Source: Lachnospiraceae bacterium (GTDB lineage: Bacteria; Bacillota; Clostridia; Lachnospirales; Lachnospiraceae). Taken from it: a stretch of DNA of 64,000 nucleotides. The notes below the pieces were generated by a model. The model ran no database searches. It saw nothing but the letters and a program-made list of their open reading frames with translations, and was not told the DNA's origin. The stretch covers positions 149,673-213,672 of the forward strand of contig CAJTDX010000003.1 of the NCBI GenBank assembly GCA_910575155.1, written 5' to 3'. Shown one piece after another: positions 53,523 through 62,333 of the stretch (the stretch's first letter is position 1; the number at the start of each line of letters is the position of its first letter). Made by a program: the position numbers and the translations under genes.

Positions 53523-54803
53523 ATGGAATATAAGAACCTGATTGCTGTTATGTACCTCAAAAACGGTATGGCAGTCACAAGCAGGGAAAATTTGGAAATT
53601 GCCGGGGACTGGAAAGAACTGGCAAAATTTTATAACGAGAGCGGCGTAGATAAACTGTATGTGTTTGACTTATCCGATACGGATATGGAACATGAGATTA
53701 ATCTGCATACGATTAAGGAATTGTGCCGTATTATTGAAATTCCCATATATGGAGCCGGAAATATCAAACAGTTGGAAGACATTAAGAAGATTCTCTATGT
53801 CGGCTGTAAAGGCGTCATTTTGGACAGCGGGGATCACCACCTGATTCCCCTGGCACAGGAGGCGGACCAGCGCTTTGGCAGAGAAAAAATTCTGGTTTCC
53901 ATGGAAACCGTAGATCTGATTTTTAAACATGGAAGAGAAGTAAAAGAACACATCCATAAACTGGTCGTATTAAATGAAGAAATCGTAGAATCTCTGGAGA
54001 ATATCACAGATATTCCATTCAGCGTCATTATTCGCGGATGTGATAAGAAACGCTGGACTGAGATTTTGAAAAAAGACTGTGTTACAGGCATCGGCGGAGA
54101 ATATGTCAGCAATCCCGGTACGGACGTTATGAATCTGAAAAGATTTCTGTCCTCTGCGGGGATTCAGACGCAGAAATTTCAGTCCTCTATGGAATGGTCT
54201 GAGTTCAAGCTTAATGCGGACGGGCTGATTCCGGTGATTGTTCAGGATTATCAGACCTGTGAAGTACTGATGCTGGCATATATGAACGAGGAAGCTTACA
54301 ATACCACCCTTGCGCTCGGCAAAATGACGTATTACAGCAGAAGCAGGAAGGAACTTTGGGTAAAAGGTGAAACCTCCGGACATTACCAGTATGTAAAATC
54401 TTTGACCATCGACTGTGATAAAGACACGATTCTCGCCAACGTCTCTCAGGTCGGAGCAGCGTGCCACACTGGAAATCCCACCTGTTTCTTCCAGGAACTG
54501 GTTAAGAAAGAATACATCACGAAGAATCCTTTGAAAATATTTGAAAACGTATATAATACCATTCAAAACAGGAAAGGACTGCCACAGGAAGGTTCTTACA
54601 CCAATTATCTTTTTGACAAAGGACTGGATAAGATCCTGAAAAAAATCGGAGAAGAGGCAACAGAGATTGTAATCGCAGCCAAAAATCCGGATCTGGAAGA
54701 TATTAAGTATGAAATGTCGGATTTCCTTTACCATATGATGGTATTGATGGTGGAAACGGGTATTACCTGGGAAGATATTGTGGAACAATTAAATCAGCGG
54801 TAG
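53523..54803 (+). CDS. hisI: HisIE with an N-terminal HisA/HisF-like barrel domain
   Basis: 426 residues in three parts. About 1-215 is a HisA/HisF-like barrel whose catalytic positions look lost: the Asp11 equivalent is Tyr11 and the Asp130 equivalent is Glu128 by my alignment. About 225-325 is phosphoribosyl-AMP cyclohydrolase ([39 protein letters not shown]). About 338-426 is phosphoribosyl-ATP pyrophosphatase ([15 protein letters not shown]). HisI and HisE catalyse steps two and three. hisA, hisF and hisH are absent from the operon and must lie elsewhere if the pathway is complete. Confidence 0.9.
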   Translation: MEYKNLIAVMYLKNGMAVTSRENLEIAGDWKELAKFYNESGVDKLYVFDLSDTDMEHEINLHTIKELCRIIEIPIYGAGNIKQLEDIKKILYVGCKGVILDSGDHHLIPLAQEADQRFGREKILVSMETVDLIFKHGREVKEHIHKLVVLNEEIVESLENITDIPFSVIIRGCDKKRWTEILKKDCVTGIGGEYVSNPGTDVMNLKRFLSSAGIQTQKFQSSMEWSEFKLNADGLIPVIVQDYQTCEVLMLAYMNEEAYNTTLALGKMTYYSRSRKELWVKGETSGHYQYVKSLTIDCDKDTILANVSQVGAACHTGNPTCFFQELVKKEYITKNPLKIFENVYNTIQNRKGLPQEGSYTNYLFDKGLDKILKKIGEEATEIVIAAKNPDLEDIKYEMSDFLYHMMVLMVETGITWEDIVEQLNQR

Positions 54804-54820
54804 ATGTTTGCCGGAAACAG

Positions 54821-54857
54821 ACAACAGTTTACATAATTATTTTATGTAAACTGTTGT
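54821..54857 (+). terminator. Terminator of the his operon
   Basis: acaacagtttacataa pairs perfectly with ttatgtaaactgttgt (16 bp) over a 5-base loop. The following U-run is weak (gctttct). Confidence 0.75.
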
Positions 54858-54985
54858 GCTTTCTAACGAACAAAGCGGACAAGTCTGCTTTGGCTCCCTG
54901 CTGGCTGCTTTCACTGCGTGCGGCCACGCAGTGACATGTTCCATGCACACGCGTCACATATTTAGAAGAAAAAACATGCATTTTT
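54858..54985. other. Structured spacer after the his operon
   Basis: A dyad at 54872-54889 (aagcggaca/agtctgctt) and a 10-bp hairpin (cactgcgtg/cacgcagtg) around 54919-54943 lie between gaaca and tgttc, which can close the whole fold. No gene is seen. It resembles the 25648-25680 segment. Confidence 0.45.
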
Positions 54986-54989
54986 TCTC

Positions 54990-55025
54990 CCTGAAACTAC
55001 TAAAATAGTACAAAGCAGTTTCAGG
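54990..55025 (+). promoter_or_regulatory. Hairpin overlapping the ribosome-binding site of the next gene
   Basis: cctgaaac (54990-54997) pairs with gtttcagg (55018-55025), with an inner tacta/tagta hairpin. The right arm covers the start of the aggag site at 55023-55027. Confidence 0.5.
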
Positions 55026-55033
55026 AGCAGGAA

Positions 55034-55366
55034 ATGGTAAAATCTGTAGAAGAGAGCGCCAGAGAGCGCAGAAGCTATATTGAGCAGGCCAGGGCTTCCT
55101 TCCAGACCCCGGGCCGGGAGTATGAGGCAAAGCAGGAGGATGAGATTATTCCGGCAGGAAATTCAACGCTGGGCATCCGCTTTGTGATTGCAATTCTTTT
55201 GTTTGCCTGTTTTGTGTACTGTGACCAGGAAAAAGTCACCGTTCAGGGAATCGGCGCTCAGGAGGTCATAAAGCAGATCCAATGGAAACCCTTTCCCACA
55301 GAAAAAGTGGAAGAGCTTTTGGGGAATATCAGCATTTCCAGTCAGCAGGACCGCAAAAAACAGTGA
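55034..55366 (+). CDS. Unknown single-pass membrane protein, 110 residues
   Basis: A charged N-terminus of about 45 residues is followed by one membrane segment (about 47-64, IRFVIAILLFACFVYC) and a 45-residue C-terminal domain. I do not recognise it. It lies between the his terminator and a new promoter, so it is probably monocistronic. Confidence 0.65.
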   Translation: MVKSVEESARERRSYIEQARASFQTPGREYEAKQEDEIIPAGNSTLGIRFVIAILLFACFVYCDQEKVTVQGIGAQEVIKQIQWKPFPTEKVEELLGNISISSQQDRKKQ

Positions 55367-55394
55367 TTCTGCGGTTTGGGACACCTGTTCAAAG

Positions 55395-55423
55395 TGGACT
55401 TCTCAGACGTTGTGTGTTAGAAT
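55395..55423 (+). promoter_or_regulatory. Promoter of the radical SAM / DUF2344 pair
   Basis: TGGACT at 55395-55400, a 17-base spacer and TAGAAT at 55418-55423. Confidence 0.6.
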
Positions 55424-55466
55424 AAAAGAGTTGTAACTCAGGCACAAAAGTAAAGGAGCACAATGT

Positions 55467-57329
55467 ATGAACAAGCTTGCTTTAAGCGACGAAATTTTAA
55501 TGTCTGTTGATAAACCTGCCAGATATATCGGCAATGAAGTAAATATGGTGCGCAAGGATCCCGGGAAGGCGGCAATCCGCTTTGCCATGTGCTTCCCGGA
55601 CGTATACGAAATTGGAATGTCCCATTTGGGAATCCAGATTTTATATGATATGTTTAACCAGCGGGAGGATGTCTATTGTGAACGCGTGTATTCTCCCTGG
55701 AATGATCTGTACAAAATTATGAAAGAGCAGCAGATTCCTCTGTTTACACTGGAGACACAGGAACCGGTAAAACAGATGGATTTTCTGGGAATTACCATTC
55801 AGTATGAAATGTGCTATACCAATATTTTACAGATTCTCGATTTAAGCCGGATTCCTCTGCTGTCAGAGATGCGCACCGAAGAGGATCCGCTTGTGATTGG
55901 CGGCGGTCCCTGCAGTTATAATCCGGAGCCGTTGGCTGATTTCTTTGATCTGTTTTATATCGGGGAAGGGGAAACCCAGTATTTCCCCTTGTTTGATCTT
56001 TATAAATCAATTCAGAAACAGGGCGGGAGCCGCCGGGATTTTTTGCGCGCAGCCTGTAAGATCCCGGGAATTTACGTGCCCTCTCTGTACGAGACATCAT
56101 ATCGTGCGGATGGCACGATTGTAGCTTTTACGCCCAAATATGAAGACGTCCCGGCAACTGTGCAAAAAGAGATTCAGATGGATCTGACACATGCCGTTTA
56201 CCCGCGCAAACCCTTAGTGCCGTTTATAAAGGCCACTCAGGACCGCGTGGTACTGGAAATCCAGCGCGGCTGTATCAGGGGCTGCCGTTTTTGTCAGGCG
56301 GGTATGATCTACCGTCCGACCAGGGAACGTGATGTGCAGATGCTGAAAGAATGCGCCCGCGATATGCTGGAACATACGGGGCATGAGGAGATCTCTTTGA
56401 GTTCTTTAAGCTCCAGCGACTACAGCCAGCTTCCGGAGCTTATTAATTACCTGATAGAATCCAAAGAAAAAGGGGTCAATATTTCTCTGCCCTCTCTGCG
56501 CATTGACGCATTTTCCCTGGACGTAATGAGCAAAGTTCAGGATATTCGCAAAAGCAGCCTAACCTTTGCGCCGGAAGCAGGCTCTCAGCGTCTGCGGAAT
56601 GTGATTAATAAGGGGCTGACAGAAGAAATGATTTTACACGGAGCGGGACTGGCTTTTGAAGGGGGCTGGCAAAAGGTAAAGCTGTATTTTATGCTGGGAC
56701 TTCCCACAGAGACAAAGGAGGATATGAGGGAAATTCCGCGGCTTGCAGATCAGATTGCCCGCCGTTATTATGAGATTCCCAAAGAACAGCGCAATGGCAA
56801 ATGCCAGATTACCATCAGCACTTCCTTTTTTATCCCTAAGCCTTTTACCCCCTTCCAATGGGCGCCCATGTATGAGAAAGAGGAATATCTGGCTCGTGCG
56901 CGCGTCGTAAATGAGGAGATGAAAGAACAGTTAAACCGCAAGAGTTTAAAATATAACTGGCATGAGGCGGATGTCACAGTACTGGAAGGCGTTTTTGCCA
57001 GAGGCGACCGCAAATTGGGACAAGTCCTGTTAAAGGCATATCAAAAGGGCTGCATGCTTGATGCCTGGAGCGAGTGTTTTGACAATCAAAAATGGATGGA
57101 AGCGTTCCATGAATGCGGCGTGTCTATTGATTTTTATAATTTGCGTGAGCGAAGCCTGGATGAGATACTGCCCTGGGATTTCATCGACTGCGGCGTGTCC
57201 AAAACATATTTAAAACGGGAATGGCAGCGTGCCAGGGAAGAACAGGTTACACCCAATTGCCATATACAGTGCGGCGGCTGCGGTGCGGCCAGGTTTCAAG
57301 GAGGTGTCTGCGTTGAACATCAGAATTAA
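55467..57329 (+). CDS. TIGR03960-family radical SAM protein
   Basis: 620 residues. An N-terminal B12-binding-like domain (CFPDVYEIGMSHLGIQILYD) is followed by the radical SAM domain with IQRGCIRGCRFCQAGMIYRP and a C-terminal Cys-rich end (CHIQCGGCGAARFQGGVC). It matches the family annotated as TIGR03960, whose reaction is unknown. It overlaps the DUF2344 gene by 17 bases, and the two families are almost always paired. Confidence 0.92.
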   Translation: MNKLALSDEILMSVDKPARYIGNEVNMVRKDPGKAAIRFAMCFPDVYEIGMSHLGIQILYDMFNQREDVYCERVYSPWNDLYKIMKEQQIPLFTLETQEPVKQMDFLGITIQYEMCYTNILQILDLSRIPLLSEMRTEEDPLVIGGGPCSYNPEPLADFFDLFYIGEGETQYFPLFDLYKSIQKQGGSRRDFLRAACKIPGIYVPSLYETSYRADGTIVAFTPKYEDVPATVQKEIQMDLTHAVYPRKPLVPFIKATQDRVVLEIQRGCIRGCRFCQAGMIYRPTRERDVQMLKECARDMLEHTGHEEISLSSLSSSDYSQLPELINYLIESKEKGVNISLPSLRIDAFSLDVMSKVQDIRKSSLTFAPEAGSQRLRNVINKGLTEEMILHGAGLAFEGGWQKVKLYFMLGLPTETKEDMREIPRLADQIARRYYEIPKEQRNGKCQITISTSFFIPKPFTPFQWAPMYEKEEYLARARVVNEEMKEQLNRKSLKYNWHEADVTVLEGVFARGDRKLGQVLLKAYQKGCMLDAWSECFDNQKWMEAFHECGVSIDFYNLRERSLDEILPWDFIDCGVSKTYLKREWQRAREEQVTPNCHIQCGGCGAARFQGGVCVEHQN

Positions 57330-58200
57330 ATTTCAAAAATACGGCGTGATGAAGTTTATCGGGCATCTGGATATGATGCGGTACTTTCAGAAAGCGATCC
57401 GCAGGGCAGGCATTGATATTGCTTACTCTGAGGGCTACAGCCCCCATCAGATTATGTCGTTTGCAGCGCCGCTGGGCGTTGGCGTTACCAGCGACGGGGA
57501 ATACTTTGATATTGAAGTACATTCCTCCCTGTCCAGCCGGAAGGCTGTGCAGGCATTGAACGAGACGATGGTGGAGGGGATTTCTGTTTTGGAATATAAA
57601 CGGCTGCCGGATACCGCAAAGACTTCCATGTCTCTGGTTGCGGCGGCAGATTATCTGGTTTATGAAAAGCAGTCCTGCCGTATTCTCCCGGAACGTATTG
57701 TGGAACTTCAGGAAAAAGTTCAGCAATTTTATGAAGGTCAGAAAGCGGTCCGCATTACCAAACAAACAAAGAAACGGGAAATTGAAATGGACTTAAAGCC
57801 CTTAATCTATGAAATGAAGGCCCTGAACCTTAAGGATGTACAGACGTTACATGATCTTAAAGTGAAAAACCCGGAAATTTTAACATTATCTGAGGACAGC
57901 CAGAGGGATCCATATCCTGCGCTTTTCTTAAAAATCAGTACCGGAAGCGCCGATAATGTAAAACCAGAACTGATTCTGGAAGCTTTCTGCCGTTTTCATC
58001 ATTTGCCTTATGAAGATCTTAACTTACAGGTACATCGCCTGGAGGTTTATGCAAACGCAGATGAGGTTCCGGTTAAAGGAGAACGGGAACGCAATTCTTA
58101 CCAGGCTTACCTGAATAAGCAAAAAAAACAGTATCGGCAGAAGGGCATGGCTTTTCCGCAGTTTTTTACACTGGGAGAACTTGGAAAAGATATAGACTAA
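57313..58200 (+). CDS. DUF2344 protein (TIGR03936 family)
   Basis: 295 residues from a TTG at 57313, supported by aaggaggtg 7 bases upstream inside the preceding gene. Family start pattern: IRIKFQKYGVMKFIGHLDMMRYFQ, then AYSEGYSPHQIMSFAAPLGVG. It is thought to work with the radical SAM partner in an uncharacterised RNA or protein modification. Confidence 0.9.
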   Translation: MNIRIKFQKYGVMKFIGHLDMMRYFQKAIRRAGIDIAYSEGYSPHQIMSFAAPLGVGVTSDGEYFDIEVHSSLSSRKAVQALNETMVEGISVLEYKRLPDTAKTSMSLVAAADYLVYEKQSCRILPERIVELQEKVQQFYEGQKAVRITKQTKKREIEMDLKPLIYEMKALNLKDVQTLHDLKVKNPEILTLSEDSQRDPYPALFLKISTGSADNVKPELILEAFCRFHHLPYEDLNLQVHRLEVYANADEVPVKGERERNSYQAYLNKQKKQYRQKGMAFPQFFTLGELGKDID

Positions 58201-58263
58201 AATTAATAGTATGATTTTAAAGTGAATTAAATTTTAGATTTAATTTATTAAGAGTGTAAGTCA

Positions 58264-58292
58264 TTGTATATACTTGAATATGATACTATAAA
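58264..58292 (+). promoter_or_regulatory. Promoter of the RNase E/G gene
   Basis: TTGTAT at 58264-58269, a 17-base spacer and TATAAA at 58287-58292. It precedes and supports the start at 58327. Confidence 0.6.
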
Positions 58293-58326
58293 CAGAATGA
58301 TAAGACTTAAACGCAGGGGAACAAAT

Positions 58327-59541
58327 ATGGGTTACAAAGTATTAGTCACAAACATAAACAGAGAGAAAAAACGGTTTATTGCCACAGCCATTTATCAGGA
58401 ACAGAAACTTCTGGAACTTCATCTGGATTCCAGGGAGGAGAAGCGCATACTCGGCAATATTTACGTAGGGAGAGTGAAGGATGTTGTAAAAAATCTCAAC
58501 GCGGCATTTATTGAAATCGCTCCCGGAATGCCCTGTTATTATCCTCTGGAAAATATCAGGCAGCCGCTTTATGTAAAAAAAATCAACAGTCCGCGGTTGG
58601 TTCAGGGGGATGAAGTTGTGGTTCAGGTGATACGTGAAAGCAGCGGCAGCAAGCCGCCCAGGGTCAGCACGAATTTGAATTTTTCCGGAAAATATCTGGT
58701 ATTAACCAGTGAAAATACGGTTCTTGGTATTTCACGAAAACTGGAACCTGAGGTTCGGGAGAAATTAAGGAAAAACTTAACTTTTGATGAAGATCGTGAG
58801 TTTGGAGTGATTGTCCGCACGAACGCCGCGCTGGCGACCATGGATGAAATCACAGAAGAATATAAGAAATTAAAACAGGAATATCTTTCTCTTAAAAACA
58901 ATGCTGTTCACAGGACAGTATTCAGTTGTTTAAAGCAGGAGGAGCCGGAATATCTGCATGTGCTCCAGAATCTGAATCCGGAGCTGGTGGACAGTGTTTT
59001 CACAGATGACCAGATCTTATTCCGGCAAATTCAGCAGTTTTTTGCAGAATATTGCACAGAACTTACATCTAAACTTACTTTTTATGAAGATAAACTGTTA
59101 AGCCTGAATAAACTTTACAGTTTGGAGATCCGGTTGAAGGAAGCTTTGCAGGAGCGTGTGTGGATGAAATCCGGCGGCTATCTTGTGATCCAGCCTACAG
59201 AAGCTTTGACAGTGATCGATGTGAATTCCGGGAAAAGCATTGCAAAAAAACATGCGCAGGAACATTACCTTAAGATTAATTTGGAGGCTGCCGAGGAGAT
59301 TGCCCATCAGCTCAGACTGCGCAATCTCTCCGGCATCATTATCGCAGATTTTATTGATATGGAATCTGAAAAAGACAACCAGACGTTAATGCAGGTTCTG
59401 CGGGCGAGCGTCCGTACAGACTGCGTTCCGGTACAGGTGGTGGATATGACAAAGCTTCATCTGGTAGAGATAACCAGGAAAAAAGTGAAAAAGTCTTTGA
59501 CAGAACAGCTTTGCGGTTCTCATTTAATAAAAAGCAGTTGA
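58327..59541 (+). CDS. Ribonuclease E/G family protein, short form
   Basis: 404 residues from the ATG at 58327; the earlier in-frame ATG would place the promoter inside the gene. The S1 domain (ILGNIYVGRVKDVVKNLNAA) and the DNase I-like catalytic domain with TVIDVNSGKS and IIADFIDMES (metal-binding Asp residues) are present. It ends at TEQLCGSHLIKSS, just where RNase G has its CPxC zinc-link, so that motif and the small domain are absent. Endoribonuclease activity is likely but oligomer assembly may differ. Confidence 0.88.
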   Translation: MGYKVLVTNINREKKRFIATAIYQEQKLLELHLDSREEKRILGNIYVGRVKDVVKNLNAAFIEIAPGMPCYYPLENIRQPLYVKKINSPRLVQGDEVVVQVIRESSGSKPPRVSTNLNFSGKYLVLTSENTVLGISRKLEPEVREKLRKNLTFDEDREFGVIVRTNAALATMDEITEEYKKLKQEYLSLKNNAVHRTVFSCLKQEEPEYLHVLQNLNPELVDSVFTDDQILFRQIQQFFAEYCTELTSKLTFYEDKLLSLNKLYSLEIRLKEALQERVWMKSGGYLVIQPTEALTVIDVNSGKSIAKKHAQEHYLKINLEAAEEIAHQLRLRNLSGIIIADFIDMESEKDNQTLMQVLRASVRTDCVPVQVVDMTKLHLVEITRKKVKKSLTEQLCGSHLIKSS

Positions 59542-59566
59542 CACAGCCGCTTTTTTATGCTAGTCT
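59538..59566 (+). promoter_or_regulatory. Promoter of the rplU operon
   Basis: TTGACA at 59538-59543 overlaps the stop of the RNase gene; a 17-base spacer precedes TAGTCT at 59561-59566. Confidence 0.75.
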
Positions 59567-59684
59567 TTATGAGTATGCCGCACAGTGAGGTCGTAAGTCT
59601 GCCAGACGTGTTTGGAATATAATTTTGCAAACACACGCCGGGGCAGCACCGTAACTGGCGAGTAATGATAATAGGAGGTGCCAT
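59567..59684 (+). ncRNA. Ribosomal protein L21 leader
   Basis: A structured 5' leader just upstream of rplU, in the position and size of the Rfam L21 leader of Bacillota. gccagacgtgtttgg (59598-59612) can pair with ccaaacacgtctgg-like bases of the later cacacgccgg segment, and cagcaccgtaactggcga forms a short stem. The family is thought to bind L21 for autogenous control. Assignment rests on position and structure, not on a covariance model. Confidence 0.7.
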
Positions 59685-59990
59685 ATGTACGCAATTATAG
59701 CAACAGGTGGTAAGCAGTACAAAGTATCTGAAGGCGATATCATTACCATTGAAAAGCTTGGTGTGGAAGCTGGTGAGAAAGTTACTTTTGATAATGTGTT
59801 AGCAGTGAGCGACGGTTCTTTAAAGGTAGGAGCTGACGCAGCAAATGCAACAGTGGAAGCTTCTGTAGTGGAAAACGGCAGAGGTAAGAAAATTATCGTA
59901 TATAAGTACAAGAGAAAAACCGGCTATCATAAGAAGAACGGTCACAGACAGTCTTTTACCAAGGTTAAGATTGAAAAGATTAATGGCTGA
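59685..59990 (+). CDS. rplU: 50S ribosomal protein L21
   Basis: 101 residues, full length: [20 protein letters not shown] at the start and the basic [15 protein letters not shown] signature toward the C-terminus. It binds 23S rRNA. Shine-Dalgarno aggaggtg. The rplU-prp-rpmA order is universal in Bacillota. Confidence 0.99.
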   Translation: MYAIIATGGKQYKVSEGDIITIEKLGVEAGEKVTFDNVLAVSDGSLKVGADAANATVEASVVENGRGKKIIVYKYKRKTGYHKKNGHRQSFTKVKIEKING

Positions 59991-60007
59991 TGAATTAAGG
60001 AATTGTT

Positions 60008-60337
60008 ATGATTCGTGTAACGGTTTATGAAAATAAGACGAAGGAATATACAGGATTTTGCTGTACAGGCCATGCGGAATTTGCCGATCCCGGCGCGGAC
60101 ATAATTTGTTCTGCAGTTTCCGCACTGGTGATTAATACGGTTAATTCTGTGGAACAGCTTGTTTCCGATGAATTTGAACTGGTTACAGATCAGAAGAGCG
60201 GTTTGGTTGACTTTTCTCTGAACGACGGTTATTCTCAGGAATCTGTTTTGCTGATTCGTTCGTTGGTTTTAGGTTTACAGGGAATACAGAAAAATTACGG
60301 AACTGAATATATTATGCTTTTATTTGAGGAGGTGTAG
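60008..60337 (+). CDS. prp: Ribosomal-processing cysteine protease Prp
   Basis: 109 residues. The catalytic pair is His22 (TGHAEFADPGADI) and Cys34 (ICSAVSAL). Prp removes the N-terminal extension of L27, which is present in the next gene. Starts 17 bases after rplU. Confidence 0.96.
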   Translation: MIRVTVYENKTKEYTGFCCTGHAEFADPGADIICSAVSALVINTVNSVEQLVSDEFELVTDQKSGLVDFSLNDGYSQESVLLIRSLVLGLQGIQKNYGTEYIMLLFEEV

Positions 60338-60340
60338 GAC

Positions 60341-60631
60341 ATGTTGAATATGAACCTTCAGTTTTTTGCTCATAAAAAGGGAGTTGGTTCTACCAAAAAC
60401 GGCAGAGATTCTGAGTCAAAAAGATTAGGTGCGAAGAGAGCTGACGGACAGTTTGTAAAAGCAGGGAATATCTTATACAGACAGCGCGGAACCAAGATTC
60501 ATCCAGGTGTAAATGTAGGAATCGGCGGCGACGATACCTTATTTGCCAAAGTAGACGGCGTACTGAGATTTGAAAGAAAAGGAAGAGATAAGAAACAGGC
60601 TTCCGTATATCCGGTAGCAGGCAACGAATAA
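60341..60631 (+). CDS. rpmA: 50S ribosomal protein L27 with Prp-cleaved extension
   Basis: 96 residues. The N-terminus [20 protein letters not shown] contains the LQFFA Prp site; cleavage after Ala10 exposes the HKKG start that reaches the peptidyl transferase centre. Further: [16 protein letters not shown] and [10 protein letters not shown]. Shine-Dalgarno gaggaggtg lies in the prp end. Confidence 0.99.
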   Translation: MLNMNLQFFAHKKGVGSTKNGRDSESKRLGAKRADGQFVKAGNILYRQRGTKIHPGVNVGIGGDDTLFAKVDGVLRFERKGRDKKQASVYPVAGNE

Positions 60632-60666
60632 TTCGTGCCGCAGGATATTCGACACAATACGACTGA

Positions 60667-60699
60667 TAGACTCGACTGCATAGCCGGGTCTATTCTTTT
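60667..60699 (+). terminator. Terminator between rpmA and obgE
   Basis: tagactcg pairs with cgggtcta (one G-U) over a 10-base loop and is followed by ttctttt. It may be partial, as obgE follows with only 17 bases in between. Confidence 0.6.
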
Positions 60700-60715
60700 C
60701 ATGAGGTAAAACACA

Positions 60716-62002
60716 ATGTTCGCAGACAGCGCAAAAATTATTATAAAATCAGGAAAAGGCGGCGACGGACACGTATCTTTCCGCCGGGAAAAATATGTGC
60801 CCAACGGCGGGCCGGACGGAGGAGACGGAGGTCATGGCGGCGACTTAATCTTTATGGTTGACAAAGGATTAAATACTCTTGCAGATTTCCGGCACAAGAG
60901 AAAATATGCAGCCGGAAACGGAGAAGAGGGCGGAAAACGCAACTGTCATGGCAAGAGCGGAGAAGATCTGATTGTAAAAGTACCTCAGGGTACAATCATA
61001 CGGGACGCCGCCACCGACCAAGTCATTGCCGACATGTCGGGTGAAAATATGAGACAGGTAATCCTGCGCGGAGGAAAAGGCGGGCTTGGAAATCAGCATT
61101 TTGCAACGGCAACCATGCAGGCCCCCAAATATGCGCAGCCCGGACAGCCAGGCATTGAACTTGAAGTTCGTCTGGAACTTAAAGTGATTGCCGACGTCGG
61201 ACTGGTTGGCTTCCCTAATGTGGGAAAATCAACATTCCTCTCCAGAGTAAGCAATGCGCGTCCGAAAATTGCCAACTATCATTTTACAACATTAAACCCC
61301 AATCTGGGAGTGGTGGATTTGGAGGATGCCGGAGGCTTTGTGATTGCCGATATTCCAGGATTAATTGAAGGCGCTTCTGCCGGAGTTGGTTTGGGACACG
61401 CCTTCTTAAAGCATATTGAACGTACCAGAGTCATGATTCATATTGTGGACGCGGCTTCTGTGGAAGGACGGGATCCGATTGCCGATATTTACGCCATTAA
61501 TAAAGAACTTGAAGCATATAATCCGGAACTTTTAAAGAAGCCTCAGGTGATTGCCGCAAATAAAATAGATGTTATTTATGATGAAGCAGAGAGCGCCCTT
61601 CCGGCTCTGAAAGAAGAATTTGAAAAAAAAGGGATTCAGGTCTATCCAATTTCCGCAGTCAGCGGACAGGGTGTGAAAGAATTACTGTACTATGTAAAAG
61701 AACTGTTATCTTCAACTGACGATGAACCTGTAATTTATGAACAGGAATTTTTCCCTGAAATAACTGTGGTTTCGGAGGGGGCTTATACCGTGGAATACAA
61801 TGAGGAAGACGATGTTTATGTGGTGGAAGGACCCAAAATCGAAAAAATGCTGGGTTATACCAATATTGACTCTGAAAAGGGATTCCTGTTCTTTCAGAAA
61901 TTCCTCCGGGAACAGGGCATTCTGGAAGAGTTGGAACAGAAAGGAATCTCAGAGGGCGATACGGTTCGGATGTATGGATTGGAATTTGATTACTATAAGT
62001 AA
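60716..62002 (+). CDS. obgE: GTPase Obg
   Basis: 428 residues in three domains: glycine-rich Obg fold (about 1-158, GGDGHVSFRREKYVPNGGPD), G domain with G1 GFPNVGKSTFLS, G3 DIPGLIEG and G4 NKID, and a C-terminal OCT domain (about 350-428). It acts in late 50S assembly and stress control. Confidence 0.98.
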   Translation: MFADSAKIIIKSGKGGDGHVSFRREKYVPNGGPDGGDGGHGGDLIFMVDKGLNTLADFRHKRKYAAGNGEEGGKRNCHGKSGEDLIVKVPQGTIIRDAATDQVIADMSGENMRQVILRGGKGGLGNQHFATATMQAPKYAQPGQPGIELEVRLELKVIADVGLVGFPNVGKSTFLSRVSNARPKIANYHFTTLNPNLGVVDLEDAGGFVIADIPGLIEGASAGVGLGHAFLKHIERTRVMIHIVDAASVEGRDPIADIYAINKELEAYNPELLKKPQVIAANKIDVIYDEAESALPALKEEFEKKGIQVYPISAVSGQGVKELLYYVKELLSSTDDEPVIYEQEFFPEITVVSEGAYTVEYNEEDDVYVVEGPKIEKMLGYTNIDSEKGFLFFQKFLREQGILEELEQKGISEGDTVRMYGLEFDYYK

Positions 62003-62018
62003 CGGATTGGAGGAAATT

Positions 62019-62318
62019 ATGGGTATGACCAGTAAACAGCGCGCTTATCTGAAAAGCCTTGCCAGTAACGTAACCCCTGCTTTTCAAATTGGAAAGTCAA
62101 GCCTTACGCCGGAGATGGTAACGGCGGTGGATGAGGCGCTGGAAAAACGGGAATTGATAAAATTATCAGTGTTGAAAAATTGTTTCGATGAGCCGAAAGA
62201 ACTGGCGGAAACACTTGCTGAGCGCACCAGATCACAGGTAGTGCATGTCATTGGAAAGAAAATTGTATTATACCGTCCGGCAAAAAAGAATCCTAAAATC
62301 CAGCTTCCGCAGCCATAA
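62019..62318 (+). CDS. yhbY: YhbY-family RNA-binding protein
   Basis: 99 residues from the ATG at 62019 (tggagg ahead; an ATG at 62025 is also possible). CRM-domain pattern: MTSKQRAYLKSLA, FQIGKSSLTPEMV and IGKKIVLYRPAKKNPKI. It binds pre-50S particles. It is 16 bases after obgE. Confidence 0.95.
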   Translation: MGMTSKQRAYLKSLASNVTPAFQIGKSSLTPEMVTAVDEALEKRELIKLSVLKNCFDEPKELAETLAERTRSQVVHVIGKKIVLYRPAKKNPKIQLPQP

Positions 62319-62333
62319 AGGAAGTGTAAGAAC

